A DNA stretch of 40,496 nt from Clostridiales bacterium (lineage in GTDB: Bacteria; Bacillota; Clostridia; Christensenellales; Borkfalkiaceae): NCBI GenBank assembly GCA_022508285.1, contig JAFLVN010000012.1, positions 1 through 40,496 of the forward strand, read 5' to 3'. Made by a program: the position numbers and the translations under genes. The stretch's first letter is position 1. Every line of letters begins with the position of its first letter. The notes below the pieces were generated by a model that was given only the letters and a program-made list of their open reading frames with translations, did not search any database and had not been told where the DNA came from. Positions 15,448-23,126 of the stretch are shown one piece after another.

Positions 15448-15483
15448 AAACCCGCTTACGGCGAAATTGCCGTAAGCGGGTTT
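15448..15483. terminator. Bidirectional terminator between ku and gcvPB
   Basis: A perfect 15-bp stem (15448-15462 with 15469-15483), loop GAAATT, is GC-rich in the middle and flanked by AAAAAA on the left and TTT on the right. It lies between convergent genes and can end both transcripts. The leftward read has the better T run. Confidence 0.88.
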
Positions 15484-15500
15484 ATGTTTATTGTATTTAC

Positions 15501-16931
15501 TTATTTTATGTATCTTACGATAGGCTGACGAGCTGCTTTGACTTCATCAGGTCTGCCTATTTGCGCATGGTGGGGCGCAGCCTTCATGTATTCGGGGTCT
15601 TTGAACGCCTCCTCGTAGATTTCGCGCAGAGCGGCGATAACCTCGTCGAGCGTGCGCTTGTTCTCCGTTTCGGTGGGCTCGAACATGAGCGCCTCGTGGA
15701 TAATCAGCGGGAAGTACATTGTGGGCGGGTGGTAGCCCCTGTCAATCATCGTCTTTGCGATATCCATTGCCGAAACGCCCGTCTTATCCTTCAAATCCTG
15801 CATACTTACAACGAACTCGTGCATGCAGTGTCTGCCCTTTTCGGTGGGATACAAGTCCTCGATATTTACTTTGAGGTAGTTTGCGTTGAGAACGGCGTGC
15901 TGTGCCGCAGACTTAATGCCCTCTGCGCCGAGAGTTACGATATATGCTAGTGCACGGACGTATACGCCGAAATTGCCGTAGAAGGAAGCAACCTTGCCTA
16001 TGCTGTTTTTGCCGTTAGCAAATTTATAGCCTTTATCCGTTTTGACCACTGCGGGGTTGGGAAGGAAAGGCGCAAGCGCCTTTTTGCAGCCTACAGGGCC
16101 CGAACCGGGACCGCCGCCGCCGTGTGGTGTGGAGAAGGTCTTATGCAGGTTTAAGTGAACGACGTCGAAGCCCATGTCGCCGGGGCGAACAACGCCCATT
16201 ACTGCGTTGAGGTTTGCTCCGTCATAGTACAAGAGACCGCCTGCATCGTGGATAATTTTGCTAATTTCCTTTATATTCTTTTCAAACAGACCGAGCGTCG
16301 TGGGATTGGTGAGCATGAGCGCCGCCGTATCGTCGCCGACAACCGCCTTTAAAGCCTCGATGTCCACTCCCTTTTTATCGTCCGAGGGAACGTTTATGAT
16401 TTCAAAGCCAGCCATAACCGCACTTGCCGGGTTGGTGCCGTGAGCGCTGTCGGGAACTATAACCTTGGTTCTCTTGAAATCCTTTCTTGCAGCGTGATAC
16501 TCGGCAATCAGTAAAAGTCCCGTGTACTCGCCGTGAGCGCCCGCATTGGGCTGAAGGGTAACGGCGTCCATGCCCGTGATTTCGGCAAGGTAGCCGCTGA
16601 GCGTTTCCATTACTTCGAGCGCACCCTGAACGGTGGATTCCGACTGCAAGGGGTGAATACGTGTGAAGCCCTCGAGTGCGGCGACCTCTTCGTTAATCTT
16701 GGGGTTATACTTCATAGTGCAAGAGCCGAGAGGATAGAATCCCGTATCAACGCCGAACGCCCTACGGGAGAGCGCCGTATAGTGCCTTGCAAAGTCAACT
16801 TCGCTGACTTCGGGCAGCTCGGGCTTTTGAGCACGCAGATACTTGTTATTGAGTTTTGCGTTCTTTACGTCGGGAGTTCTGATTGTGGCGCATCTTTTGC
16901 CCTGCTCTGAAATTTCGAAAATCAGATTCAT
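15501..16931 (-). CDS. gcvPB: Glycine dehydrogenase (decarboxylating) subunit 2
   Basis: This 476-residue protein is the PLP-binding half of the split P-protein. It has GFYPLGSCTMKYNPKINE near 64-81, the PSxAHGTNPAS-like DSAHGTNPAS at 161-170, YYDGANLNAV, and the PLP lysine K264 in HLNLHKTFSTPHGGGGPGSG. With GcvPA it decarboxylates glycine and transfers the aminomethyl group to lipoyl-GcvH. The C-terminal segment with HHAQIGRPDEVKAARQP is also typical. It is the last gene of the lplA-gcvPB operon, and its ATG overlaps the gcvPA stop in an ATGA. All expected motifs are present and the length is normal. Confidence 0.97.
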   Translation of the reverse strand: MNLIFEISEQGKRCATIRTPDVKNAKLNNKYLRAQKPELPEVSEVDFARHYTALSRRAFGVDTGFYPLGSCTMKYNPKINEEVAALEGFTRIHPLQSESTVQGALEVMETLSGYLAEITGMDAVTLQPNAGAHGEYTGLLLIAEYHAARKDFKRTKVIVPDSAHGTNPASAVMAGFEIINVPSDDKKGVDIEALKAVVGDDTAALMLTNPTTLGLFEKNIKEISKIIHDAGGLLYYDGANLNAVMGVVRPGDMGFDVVHLNLHKTFSTPHGGGGPGSGPVGCKKALAPFLPNPAVVKTDKGYKFANGKNSIGKVASFYGNFGVYVRALAYIVTLGAEGIKSAAQHAVLNANYLKVNIEDLYPTEKGRHCMHEFVVSMQDLKDKTGVSAMDIAKTMIDRGYHPPTMYFPLIIHEALMFEPTETENKRTLDEVIAALREIYEEAFKDPEYMKAAPHHAQIGRPDEVKAARQPIVRYIK

Positions 16932-18238
16932 TTTACCCTCCTTATAACTTCCACAGCCTTATCTATATCGGCTTTGGAGAGCGTTTCGGTAACGCACCAC
17001 AAAATTTCGTTTTTGGAGAGCTTTAATCCTCCCAAAATTCCGGCTTTATCGAGCGCCTTGAGTATTTTATCGGCGGGGACTTCGCTTACGGTAACAAATT
17101 CGTGGAAGAACTCGCCCTTGTGCTTAATTTCAAAGCCAATACCTTTAAGCGATTCTGCAAGATAGTGCGCATAGGATACGCAAGCCTCTGCCACTTCCGC
17201 CATTCCGTCTGCGCCCATTGACGACATGTACATAGACGCAATGAGTGCACAGTATGCCTGATTGGAGCAGATATTGGAATACGCCTTTTCACGACGGATA
17301 TGCTGTTCGCGAGCCTGAAGCGTCAACACGTATGCACGGTTGCCGTCGTGGTCGCAGGTTTCACCTACGATTCTGCCGGGAAGCTTACGCATTTCCTTTG
17401 TGGTGCAAGCCATATATCCTACGTAAGGTCCGCCGAATGACATGGGAAGACCTAAGGGCTGTGCGTCGCCGACTGCGATATCCGCACCGCACTCTGCGGG
17501 GGATTTAAGCACGGCAAGCGCAATGGGATTGCAACCCATTATAAACTTTGCGTTATTCTCGTGAGCGACTGCGCCGATTTTCTCCGCATCCTCGATAAGT
17601 CCGAAGTAGTTGGGCTGTTCGATATACACGCAAGCCGTGGTGTCGTTCATTTTTGCTTTAAGTGCAGATAAATCGCACACGCCGTCTTTTGCGGGGAGCA
17701 CCTGCACGGTAACCCCACGGCGCTTTGCGTAGGTTTTTAAAACCTTTAAGGTGTCGGGGCGGATATTATCGAAAGTTACAAGCGTTTTGCGGTTTCTTTC
17801 GGCGCACATGAGCATTGCCTCGGCGGCGGCGTTTGCGCCGTTATATACGGAGGCATTGCTGACTTCCAACCCCGTGAGGTTGCAAATCATGCTCTGGTAC
17901 TCGAATATAGCCTGCAAAATACCCTGGCTCATCTCCGCCTGATAGGGCGTGTAAGCAGTGATAAATTCCGAACGTGAAGAAAGATTTTTGACCATAGAAG
18001 GTATGTAGTGGTCATAGCTTCCCGCACCTCTCAAGATTACGTCATAGACCTTGTTCTTTTTGGACAAAGCCGTCATAATCTCCATTGTTTCCTGCTGGCT
18101 CTTGCCCTTGGGCAGATTGAGCTTTTTAACCTTTAAATCGTCGGGAATATCCTCGAAGAGTTCGTCAATCGACTTTACGCCGATTTTTCGGAGCATCTCC
18201 TCGGTCTCCCGCTCGGTGGTTGACAGATAATCTGACAT
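16928..18238 (-). CDS. gcvPA: Glycine dehydrogenase (decarboxylating) subunit 1
   Basis: This 436-residue protein is the non-PLP half of the split glycine decarboxylase. Features include RGAGSYDHYIPSMVKNL and EFITAYTPYQAEMSQGILQAIFEYQ (about 90-120), NASVYNGANAAAEAMLM, and FGGPYVGYMACTTKEMRKLPGRIVG (about 268-293). It forms an alpha2beta2 enzyme with GcvPB. The gene starts one base after the gcvH stop, with a GGAG site 13 bases upstream. The split form of P-protein is usual in Firmicutes and archaea, in contrast to the single long chain of Proteobacteria and eukaryotes. Confidence 0.97.
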   Translation of the reverse strand: MSDYLSTTERETEEMLRKIGVKSIDELFEDIPDDLKVKKLNLPKGKSQQETMEIMTALSKKNKVYDVILRGAGSYDHYIPSMVKNLSSRSEFITAYTPYQAEMSQGILQAIFEYQSMICNLTGLEVSNASVYNGANAAAEAMLMCAERNRKTLVTFDNIRPDTLKVLKTYAKRRGVTVQVLPAKDGVCDLSALKAKMNDTTACVYIEQPNYFGLIEDAEKIGAVAHENNAKFIMGCNPIALAVLKSPAECGADIAVGDAQPLGLPMSFGGPYVGYMACTTKEMRKLPGRIVGETCDHDGNRAYVLTLQAREQHIRREKAYSNICSNQAYCALIASMYMSSMGADGMAEVAEACVSYAHYLAESLKGIGFEIKHKGEFFHEFVTVSEVPADKILKALDKAGILGGLKLSKNEILWCVTETLSKADIDKAVEVIRRVK

Positions 18239-18239
18239 T

Positions 18240-18596
18240 TTACTTTATAAACTCCTCGTAAGCGGCTTCGTCCATGAGGTCTGCGGGAGTGTCGGTTACT
18301 TCGATTTCGCAAATCCATGCGCCCATAGCGTCCTGATTGATGAGTTCGGGAGCATTTTCAAGCTCTTCGTTTACCTTAACTACCTTGCCGGATACGGGTG
18401 CGTACAGGTCGGAAACCGCCTTAACGGACTCAACGTCGCAAAGAACGTCGCCTGCTTTAACCGTTGCTCCGACTTCGGGAAGGTTGATGAATACGAGGTC
18501 GCCGAGCTCTTTCTGAGCGTGGTCGGAAATGCCGACCTTTGCGGTTTTGCCTTCGATTGCTGCCCATTCATGGGATTCTCTGAATAAAACTTTCAT
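18240..18596 (-). CDS. gcvH: Glycine cleavage system H protein
   Basis: This is a 118-residue lipoyl-carrier protein. The lipoate attachment lysine is K59 in CDVESVKAVSD, in the conserved ESVKA hairpin. The typical start RESHEWAAIEGK and the motif LGDLVFINLPEVG are present, and the end carries DEAAYEEFIK. It shuttles the aminomethyl arm between GcvP, GcvT and LpdA. The start at 18596 is chosen over an ATG five codons earlier because GGAGA lies eight bases before it and homologues begin at this methionine. LplA, encoded at the head of the same operon, likely attaches lipoate to this lysine. Confidence 0.95.
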   Translation of the reverse strand: MKVLFRESHEWAAIEGKTAKVGISDHAQKELGDLVFINLPEVGATVKAGDVLCDVESVKAVSDLYAPVSGKVVKVNEELENAPELINQDAMGAWICEIEVTDTPADLMDEAAYEEFIK

Positions 18597-18633
18597 TGAT
18601 AAATTCTCCATTTATTATTTTTTATTTTTATTT

Positions 18634-19710
18634 TTAAGATTTTTTATAGAAAGGAAGGGGTACTATTTCAAGCTTAAGTCTTCTGCCCCTTACGTCCGCC
18701 TCGAGGGGCTTATCTAAATATTCCTTCTTTAAGCGGAGCATTGCAAGGGGATAGCCGAAGTAAGGCGAGTGAGTACCCGAAGTAACGATACCTACTTTCT
18801 CGCCTCCGCAGTATACGTCGGTATGCTCTCTTGCTATACCTCTGTCGACTACCTTTGCGCCTACTCTCACGTACTCGGGCTCGTGCGCTTCAAGCGCCTT
18901 TTTGCCTATGAAGTCCTCTTTGCCCATTTTGATGCAGAAGCCCAAATCGACTTCGTTCACGGGATAATCGTCTGCAAGCTCGTGACCGTAGAGGGGCATA
19001 GCCGCCTCAAATCTAAGCGTATCGCGCGCACCGAGACCGCAGGGAAGTATTCCCTCGTCTTTTCCTACCTCTAATAAAAGCTCGAAGATTTTGGAAACGT
19101 CCTTATTACCGCAGTAAATCTCATAGCCGAACTCGCCCGTATAGCCTGTGCGGGAGATTAGGCACTTCATGCCCTTAACCATAACTTCCTTAACGAAGGT
19201 ATAGTATTTTTTGGGTAAAAGTTCCTCGTCAACTATCTTAGTTAAAACGTTTTTGGCGAGCGGTCCTTGCAGAGCAACCTGCGAAACCTCAGCCGAAATA
19301 TTTTCAAATTTCACGTCCTTGGGCAGGTGCGAAGAAATCCACGCCGCATCCTTTTCCAAATTACTTGCGTTTACTACTAAATAGAAGCACTCGCCGCTTA
19401 TGCGGTAAACGAGAACGTCGTCCACTGCGCCGCCCTTTTCATTGGTCATAAGGGTATATTTTACCTGACCGTCGTACATGGTGCTTACGTCGTTTGTCAT
19501 GAGCATGTTGACCGCCGCCTCGGCGTTCTTACCCTTTACAACCAATTCGCCCATGTGCGATACGTCGAAAAGACCTACCTTTGTGCGTACCGTCATATGC
19601 TCCGTCATAAGTCCGGCTTCGTACTGCACGGGAAGTTCGTATCCCGCAAACTCGACAATCTTGCCGCCGTGGGCTACGTGATTATCGTAAAGTGCCGTTC
19701 TTTTTGCCAT
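18634..19710 (-). CDS. gcvT: Aminomethyltransferase (glycine cleavage T protein)
   Basis: This 358-residue protein matches GcvT along its length: ALYDNHVAHGGKIVEFAGYELPVQYE at the start, VGLFDVSHMGEL (46-57), EKGGAVDDVLVYRI with the folate-site aspartates D97 and D98, SRTGYTGEFGYEIYC and GLGARDTLRFEAAMPLYGHEL, and the C-terminal YFGYPLAMLRL. It releases ammonia from the aminomethyl arm on GcvH and forms methylene-tetrahydrofolate. GGAGG is present nine bases before the ATG. The 37 bases between lpdA and this gene are AT-rich and contain no terminator or riboswitch. Confidence 0.97.
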   Translation of the reverse strand: MAKRTALYDNHVAHGGKIVEFAGYELPVQYEAGLMTEHMTVRTKVGLFDVSHMGELVVKGKNAEAAVNMLMTNDVSTMYDGQVKYTLMTNEKGGAVDDVLVYRISGECFYLVVNASNLEKDAAWISSHLPKDVKFENISAEVSQVALQGPLAKNVLTKIVDEELLPKKYYTFVKEVMVKGMKCLISRTGYTGEFGYEIYCGNKDVSKIFELLLEVGKDEGILPCGLGARDTLRFEAAMPLYGHELADDYPVNEVDLGFCIKMGKEDFIGKKALEAHEPEYVRVGAKVVDRGIAREHTDVYCGGEKVGIVTSGTHSPYFGYPLAMLRLKKEYLDKPLEADVRGRRLKLEIVPLPFYKKS

Positions 19711-19747
19711 GAAAATAACCTCCGAAATTTATATATATATTTATTTT

Positions 19748-21115
19748 TTATTTTCTTTTAGGTGACATGTGGGTGGAAAGCCCCTCGATATCCTCGTATG
19801 ATTCGCCAACTGCTTCCATTACGGTGGGGTGCGGGTGAATTACCGAAGCCACCTCACAAAGCTTCATCTTGCGGGATATTGCAAGCGCAAGCTCGCCTAT
19901 TATATCCGTGCCGCGAACGCAGAACAGCTCTGCACCGACTACTGTGTCGTTTTCGTCGGCAACTACCTTTACAAATCCCCTTCCTACTCCCTCTATCTGC
20001 GACTTACCGTTTGCCGCCATAAGGAATTTGCCGACCTTGGCGTTTTGCACTTCGTCCTCTTTCTTTCCGACGAATGCTATTTCGGGCTGAGTGTATATGC
20101 ACGAGGGCACAACGTTCAAGTCCATGGAATGGGGCTTTTTAAGCATGCTCTCGACGGCGGTTATAGCCGAAGCCGCCGCAAAGTGTGCAAGCTGTATGCG
20201 CCCGACCGCATCGCCGCATGCGTAAATTCCCGCAACGCCCGTGTACATATTGTCGTCAACCTCTATGCGCCTTCCTGCGGTGATACCAACGCTGTCAAGT
20301 CCGAGGTTTGCAAAGTTTGCCGCTCTGCCGATTGAAACGATTACGTTATCGAACTTCTGCTCACTGTCGCCCTTTGCGGTAGAATATTTAACCGTGTGGT
20401 CGGGGAGAATTTCGTTTACCTTTGCGCCTGTGATAATCTTTACGCCCTTGCGCTTTAAGATAGATGCAAGCTGAACGCTCGTATCCTTGTTCATCATGGG
20501 AATTATGCGCTCCATGGGCTCGATGAGCGTAACGTTTCTGCCCACGTTTGAAAGGTAATCGGTAAATTCAACGCCTATAACGCCCGCACCGATAACGGCA
20601 ATCTCCTGCCCCTCAACCTTTTGGGCAAGAATTTGGTCGGAGTTTAAAGCGTACTGCATGCCGGGGATGGGACGCCTTGCAGGGTCGCTGCCCACGGGCA
20701 CAGAACCGGTAGCAATTAAAATATACTCAGTTTCGAGCACCTCGTCGCCCGCCTTAACGGTATGCGCACCCGTGATAGTGCCGTGAGTTTCGTACAGGTC
20801 GATTTGGTTTGCCTTGACAAGCGATTTTACGCCGTTTCTCAAATTCTCCACAATGGAGTTCTTGCGGCGGTATATTGCGTCCTCGTCTAAGGTGACGTTT
20901 TCGGCGGTTATGCCGAGCTCCGCCCAATCGCCACGTGAAGCGTAAACTTCTCCGCTATGTAACAAAGCCTTTGTGGGAATACAGCCTCTGTTAAGACATG
21001 TGCCGCCGAGATCCCTCTCCTCTATAAGCGCAGTTTTCATGCCGAGCTTTGCAGCCCTTATTGCGCCCGTGTAGCCGCCGGGACCGCCGCCTATTACAAC
21101 TAAATCGTATTTCAT
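19748..21115 (-). CDS. lpdA: Dihydrolipoyl dehydrogenase
   Basis: This 455-residue flavoenzyme has an N-terminal FAD loop VIGGGPGGYTGAIRAAKLG, the redox disulfide GGTCLNRGCIPTKALL (C40, C45), the NAD loop AVIGAGVIGVEF, FAD-binding GIYACGDAVG, and the catalytic pair H429/E434 in HPHPTVMEA. As the glycine cleavage L protein it reoxidises dihydrolipoyl-GcvH with NAD. There is no fused lipoyl domain. The ATG shares one base with the lplA stop (TAATG), and GGAGCGG lies just upstream, so translation is coupled. Placement between lplA and gcvT supports the glycine-cleavage role over a pyruvate dehydrogenase role. Confidence 0.97.
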   Translation of the reverse strand: MKYDLVVIGGGPGGYTGAIRAAKLGMKTALIEERDLGGTCLNRGCIPTKALLHSGEVYASRGDWAELGITAENVTLDEDAIYRRKNSIVENLRNGVKSLVKANQIDLYETHGTITGAHTVKAGDEVLETEYILIATGSVPVGSDPARRPIPGMQYALNSDQILAQKVEGQEIAVIGAGVIGVEFTDYLSNVGRNVTLIEPMERIIPMMNKDTSVQLASILKRKGVKIITGAKVNEILPDHTVKYSTAKGDSEQKFDNVIVSIGRAANFANLGLDSVGITAGRRIEVDDNMYTGVAGIYACGDAVGRIQLAHFAAASAITAVESMLKKPHSMDLNVVPSCIYTQPEIAFVGKKEDEVQNAKVGKFLMAANGKSQIEGVGRGFVKVVADENDTVVGAELFCVRGTDIIGELALAISRKMKLCEVASVIHPHPTVMEAVGESYEDIEGLSTHMSPKRK

Positions 21116-22068
21116 TATTTTTCCGCTCCGATTGTTTCTATTATATCCTTTATACGTGGGTCAACGGACCTTGTGATATCCAACCCCGTCAATAATTTTT
21201 CCTTTAATTCCACCGCTTCCGTATCGAGAGTGTCGGAATATATCTTTGCCTTTTCGATTATATTTCCGTTGAACTCTAACCTTACGTCGGCAACTCCCCA
21301 CTCGTAGCGGTGCTCGAACGCCGCATTATAGTGTATATCGTCGCCAAGTATATATGCTTGGTCGGCAAAGCGTTCTGTAAGCTCTTGCAATTTATCCTGC
21401 GGCAGGTCGCTCTCCTTCATAAATTCGCATTTCGCTTGGGGATATCTGCGCTGCAACGCACTAATGAGAGCTTTTGCAACCTCTTCCGAATTTATATCCG
21501 TGCGGTAATCGCTGAGATTTCCAACACGACTCACAACGCTTTTAACGCCCTTGGCGTTCAGCTTTACACGGCTTACGTTGAGATATTTTGCGATTGACTG
21601 ATAGTTTGAATTTATTAAAATTGTACCGTGGTGCAGGCATGCGCCCTCGCTCTTATAGAAGGCGTTGCCCGAAAACTTTTTGCCGTCGATAACCACGTCG
21701 TTTCGCCCCGTGAGCTCTGCGTTGAAACCCAAAACCTTCATTGCACCCGTCATTACGGCGAACTGATTTTTTATATTGTAGTCCTCGCGGTGAGCAATAA
21801 AAGTGAAATTCAAGTTGCCCTTGTCGTGATAGACTGCGCCGCCTCCCGTAAACCTGCGGGCAACGAACCCGCCGTCCTCTGAAAGCTCGGTTATGCGGCA
21901 CTCGGTATATGCGTTCTGATTTTTACCTATAAAAACCGTTTTATCGTTCGCCCAGAGATAGAGTATCATCTCGCCCTGTTTGCAGGTGTCGAGAAGGTAT
22001 CTTTCAATGGCTTGGTTGCGGTGGGGATTGAGCCCCTCCGCACGGATTATTTTGAGATTAGTTATCAT
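21115..22068 (-). CDS. lplA: Lipoate-protein ligase A
   Basis: This 317-residue protein has the LplA signature RRFTGGGAVYHDKGNLNFTF (71-90), GRNDVVIDGKKFSGNAFYK with the lipoyl-AMP lysine near 130-131, and HHGTILINSNY. A C-terminal accessory domain (about 240-317, with YEWGVADVRLEFNGNIIEKAKI) is present, so this is a full-length two-domain ligase. It activates free lipoate with ATP and attaches it to GcvH. As first gene of the glycine cleavage operon it suggests that the cell scavenges lipoate; no lipA or lipB is in the window. There is no clear ribosome site. The leader from the predicted promoter is only about 14 bases. Confidence 0.95.
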   Translation of the reverse strand: MITNLKIIRAEGLNPHRNQAIERYLLDTCKQGEMILYLWANDKTVFIGKNQNAYTECRITELSEDGGFVARRFTGGGAVYHDKGNLNFTFIAHREDYNIKNQFAVMTGAMKVLGFNAELTGRNDVVIDGKKFSGNAFYKSEGACLHHGTILINSNYQSIAKYLNVSRVKLNAKGVKSVVSRVGNLSDYRTDINSEEVAKALISALQRRYPQAKCEFMKESDLPQDKLQELTERFADQAYILGDDIHYNAAFEHRYEWGVADVRLEFNGNIIEKAKIYSDTLDTEAVELKEKLLTGLDITRSVDPRIKDIIETIGAEK

Positions 22069-22088
22069 ACGGTTATATAATTAAAAAT

Positions 22089-22116
22089 ATTATATCACGA
22101 ATTAAAAAAAAGTAAA
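22089..22116 (-). promoter_or_regulatory. Extended -10 promoter for the lplA-gcv operon
   Basis: On the minus strand there is a perfect TATAAT (22089-22094) preceded by TGA (extended -10), and TTTACT (22111-22116) with a 16-base spacer. The predicted start near 22082 leaves a leader too short for a glycine riboswitch. Confidence 0.7.
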
Positions 22117-22157
22117 GAATTTTATCGCAGGTTAATTCCGAAAATATTTTTATCAAA

Positions 22158-22183
22158 AAGCCCGCAGAAGCTTCTGCGGGCTT
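22158..22183 (-). terminator. Terminator, second of a tandem pair
   Basis: A 26-base perfect palindrome with arms 22158-22170 and 22171-22183, followed leftward by TTTTTG. In practice the innermost bases form the loop. It lies between the redox pair and the lplA promoter. Confidence 0.8.
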
Positions 22184-22196
22184 AGCCACATTGAAA

Positions 22197-22223
22197 CGCC
22201 CGAGGTGGGGAAAACCTCGGGCG
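22197..22223 (-). terminator. Terminator, first of a tandem pair
   Basis: A GC-rich 10-bp perfect stem (22197-22206 with 22214-22223) with a 7-base loop, 28 bases after the stop of the flavoprotein gene ending at 22251. Read leftward it is followed by TTTCAATG. It is backed up by the hairpin at 22158-22183. Confidence 0.75.
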
Positions 22224-22250
22224 GCATTATTTTTACCTTATTTACTGCAA

Positions 22251-23123
22251 TTATGACTTTGAAAGAAATTCAATAGCGGAATGAACTGCAATATTGCCTT
22301 CGCCAACCGCCTTCGCATATTGATACGGTCTGCCCGTACAGTCGCCGGCGGCGAATATGCCGGGGATATTGGTGGAACAAGTGCGGTCAACGACTATATG
22401 CCCGTCTTTTACTTCAAGCCCGTGGACGAGGGTTGCGGGAGAAATTGCACTCTTTAATATAAACACTCCGTCTACGTCGATTTTGCCGTCCTTGAAATGA
22501 ACCTGTCTAACCCGCATATCGCCCGTATATTTTGTGGGTGTTTTAAGCATAATTTGAGCGTTCTGCGCCTTGATTTCGTACCCATTATATAGCGGAAAAA
22601 CTGCGCACGTATGCGCAACCCCGCATAAAAACTCTATTTCGTGCTCGAATGATTTGTCCATGCAGACCACGGCAATATTTTTGCCCTTATATAACATTCC
22701 GTCGCAGGTGGCGCAGTAGCTTATGCCTCTGCCCAAAAACTCCTCTTCGCCCTCAAAAGGCTTTGAAGTCTCGACGCCGAGGCATAGAATAACCGTCTTT
22801 GCCTCGTAGTCTTTATTGCCCGCCAGCAGAGTGAATTTACCGTCTGTATCGTACACGCCCGTAACAACTTCCTCTCTGAGCTCTATGCCCATACTTTCGG
22901 CATGGTTTTTAAGCGCCCAGGCAAGCTGACTGCCCGAAATATCGGGAAGCCCGGGGTAGTTTTTTACGAGTTCCGCCCTTTCAACCTTTTTGGAAGTGGA
23001 GCGGCTTGAAAACCATATAAAGGATTTATTAAGGATTTTTGCGTTGAGTGCGGCGGAAACTCCGGCGGGACCGCCGCCTATAATTGCTATATCGTACATA
23101 TCTGCATTATTACCTATGTTCAT
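22251..23123 (-). CDS. Thioredoxin-reductase-like flavoprotein lacking NADPH site
   Basis: This 290-residue protein is built like thioredoxin reductase. It has an FAD loop IIGGGPAGVSAALNA (14-28), the redox-active CATC (C137, C140) followed by DG, and GIFAAGDCTGRPYQYAKAVGEG near the C-terminus. In the second Rossmann domain the expected GxGxxA/S loop is replaced by VVCMDKSFEHE (about 152-162), and no HRRxxxR motif follows. Known ferredoxin-dependent flavin thioredoxin reductases of clostridia (FFTR/DDOR type) show the same losses. The gene follows the iron-only hydrogenase-like gene by three bases, so a ferredoxin-type electron donor is plausible. No thioredoxin gene is in the window. The start could also be the methionine at residue 9. 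Confidence 0.82.
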   Translation of the reverse strand: MNIGNNADMYDIAIIGGGPAGVSAALNAKILNKSFIWFSSRSTSKKVERAELVKNYPGLPDISGSQLAWALKNHAESMGIELREEVVTGVYDTDGKFTLLAGNKDYEAKTVILCLGVETSKPFEGEEEFLGRGISYCATCDGMLYKGKNIAVVCMDKSFEHEIEFLCGVAHTCAVFPLYNGYEIKAQNAQIMLKTPTKYTGDMRVRQVHFKDGKIDVDGVFILKSAISPATLVHGLEVKDGHIVVDRTCSTNIPGIFAAGDCTGRPYQYAKAVGEGNIAVHSAIEFLSKS

Positions 23124-23126
23124 AAA

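Noticed and set aside
22069-22250. Glycine riboswitch upstream of the lplA-gcv operon
   Set aside because: The region holds two terminators and a promoter close to the start codon. I see no tandem aptamer-like structure and no room in the leader.
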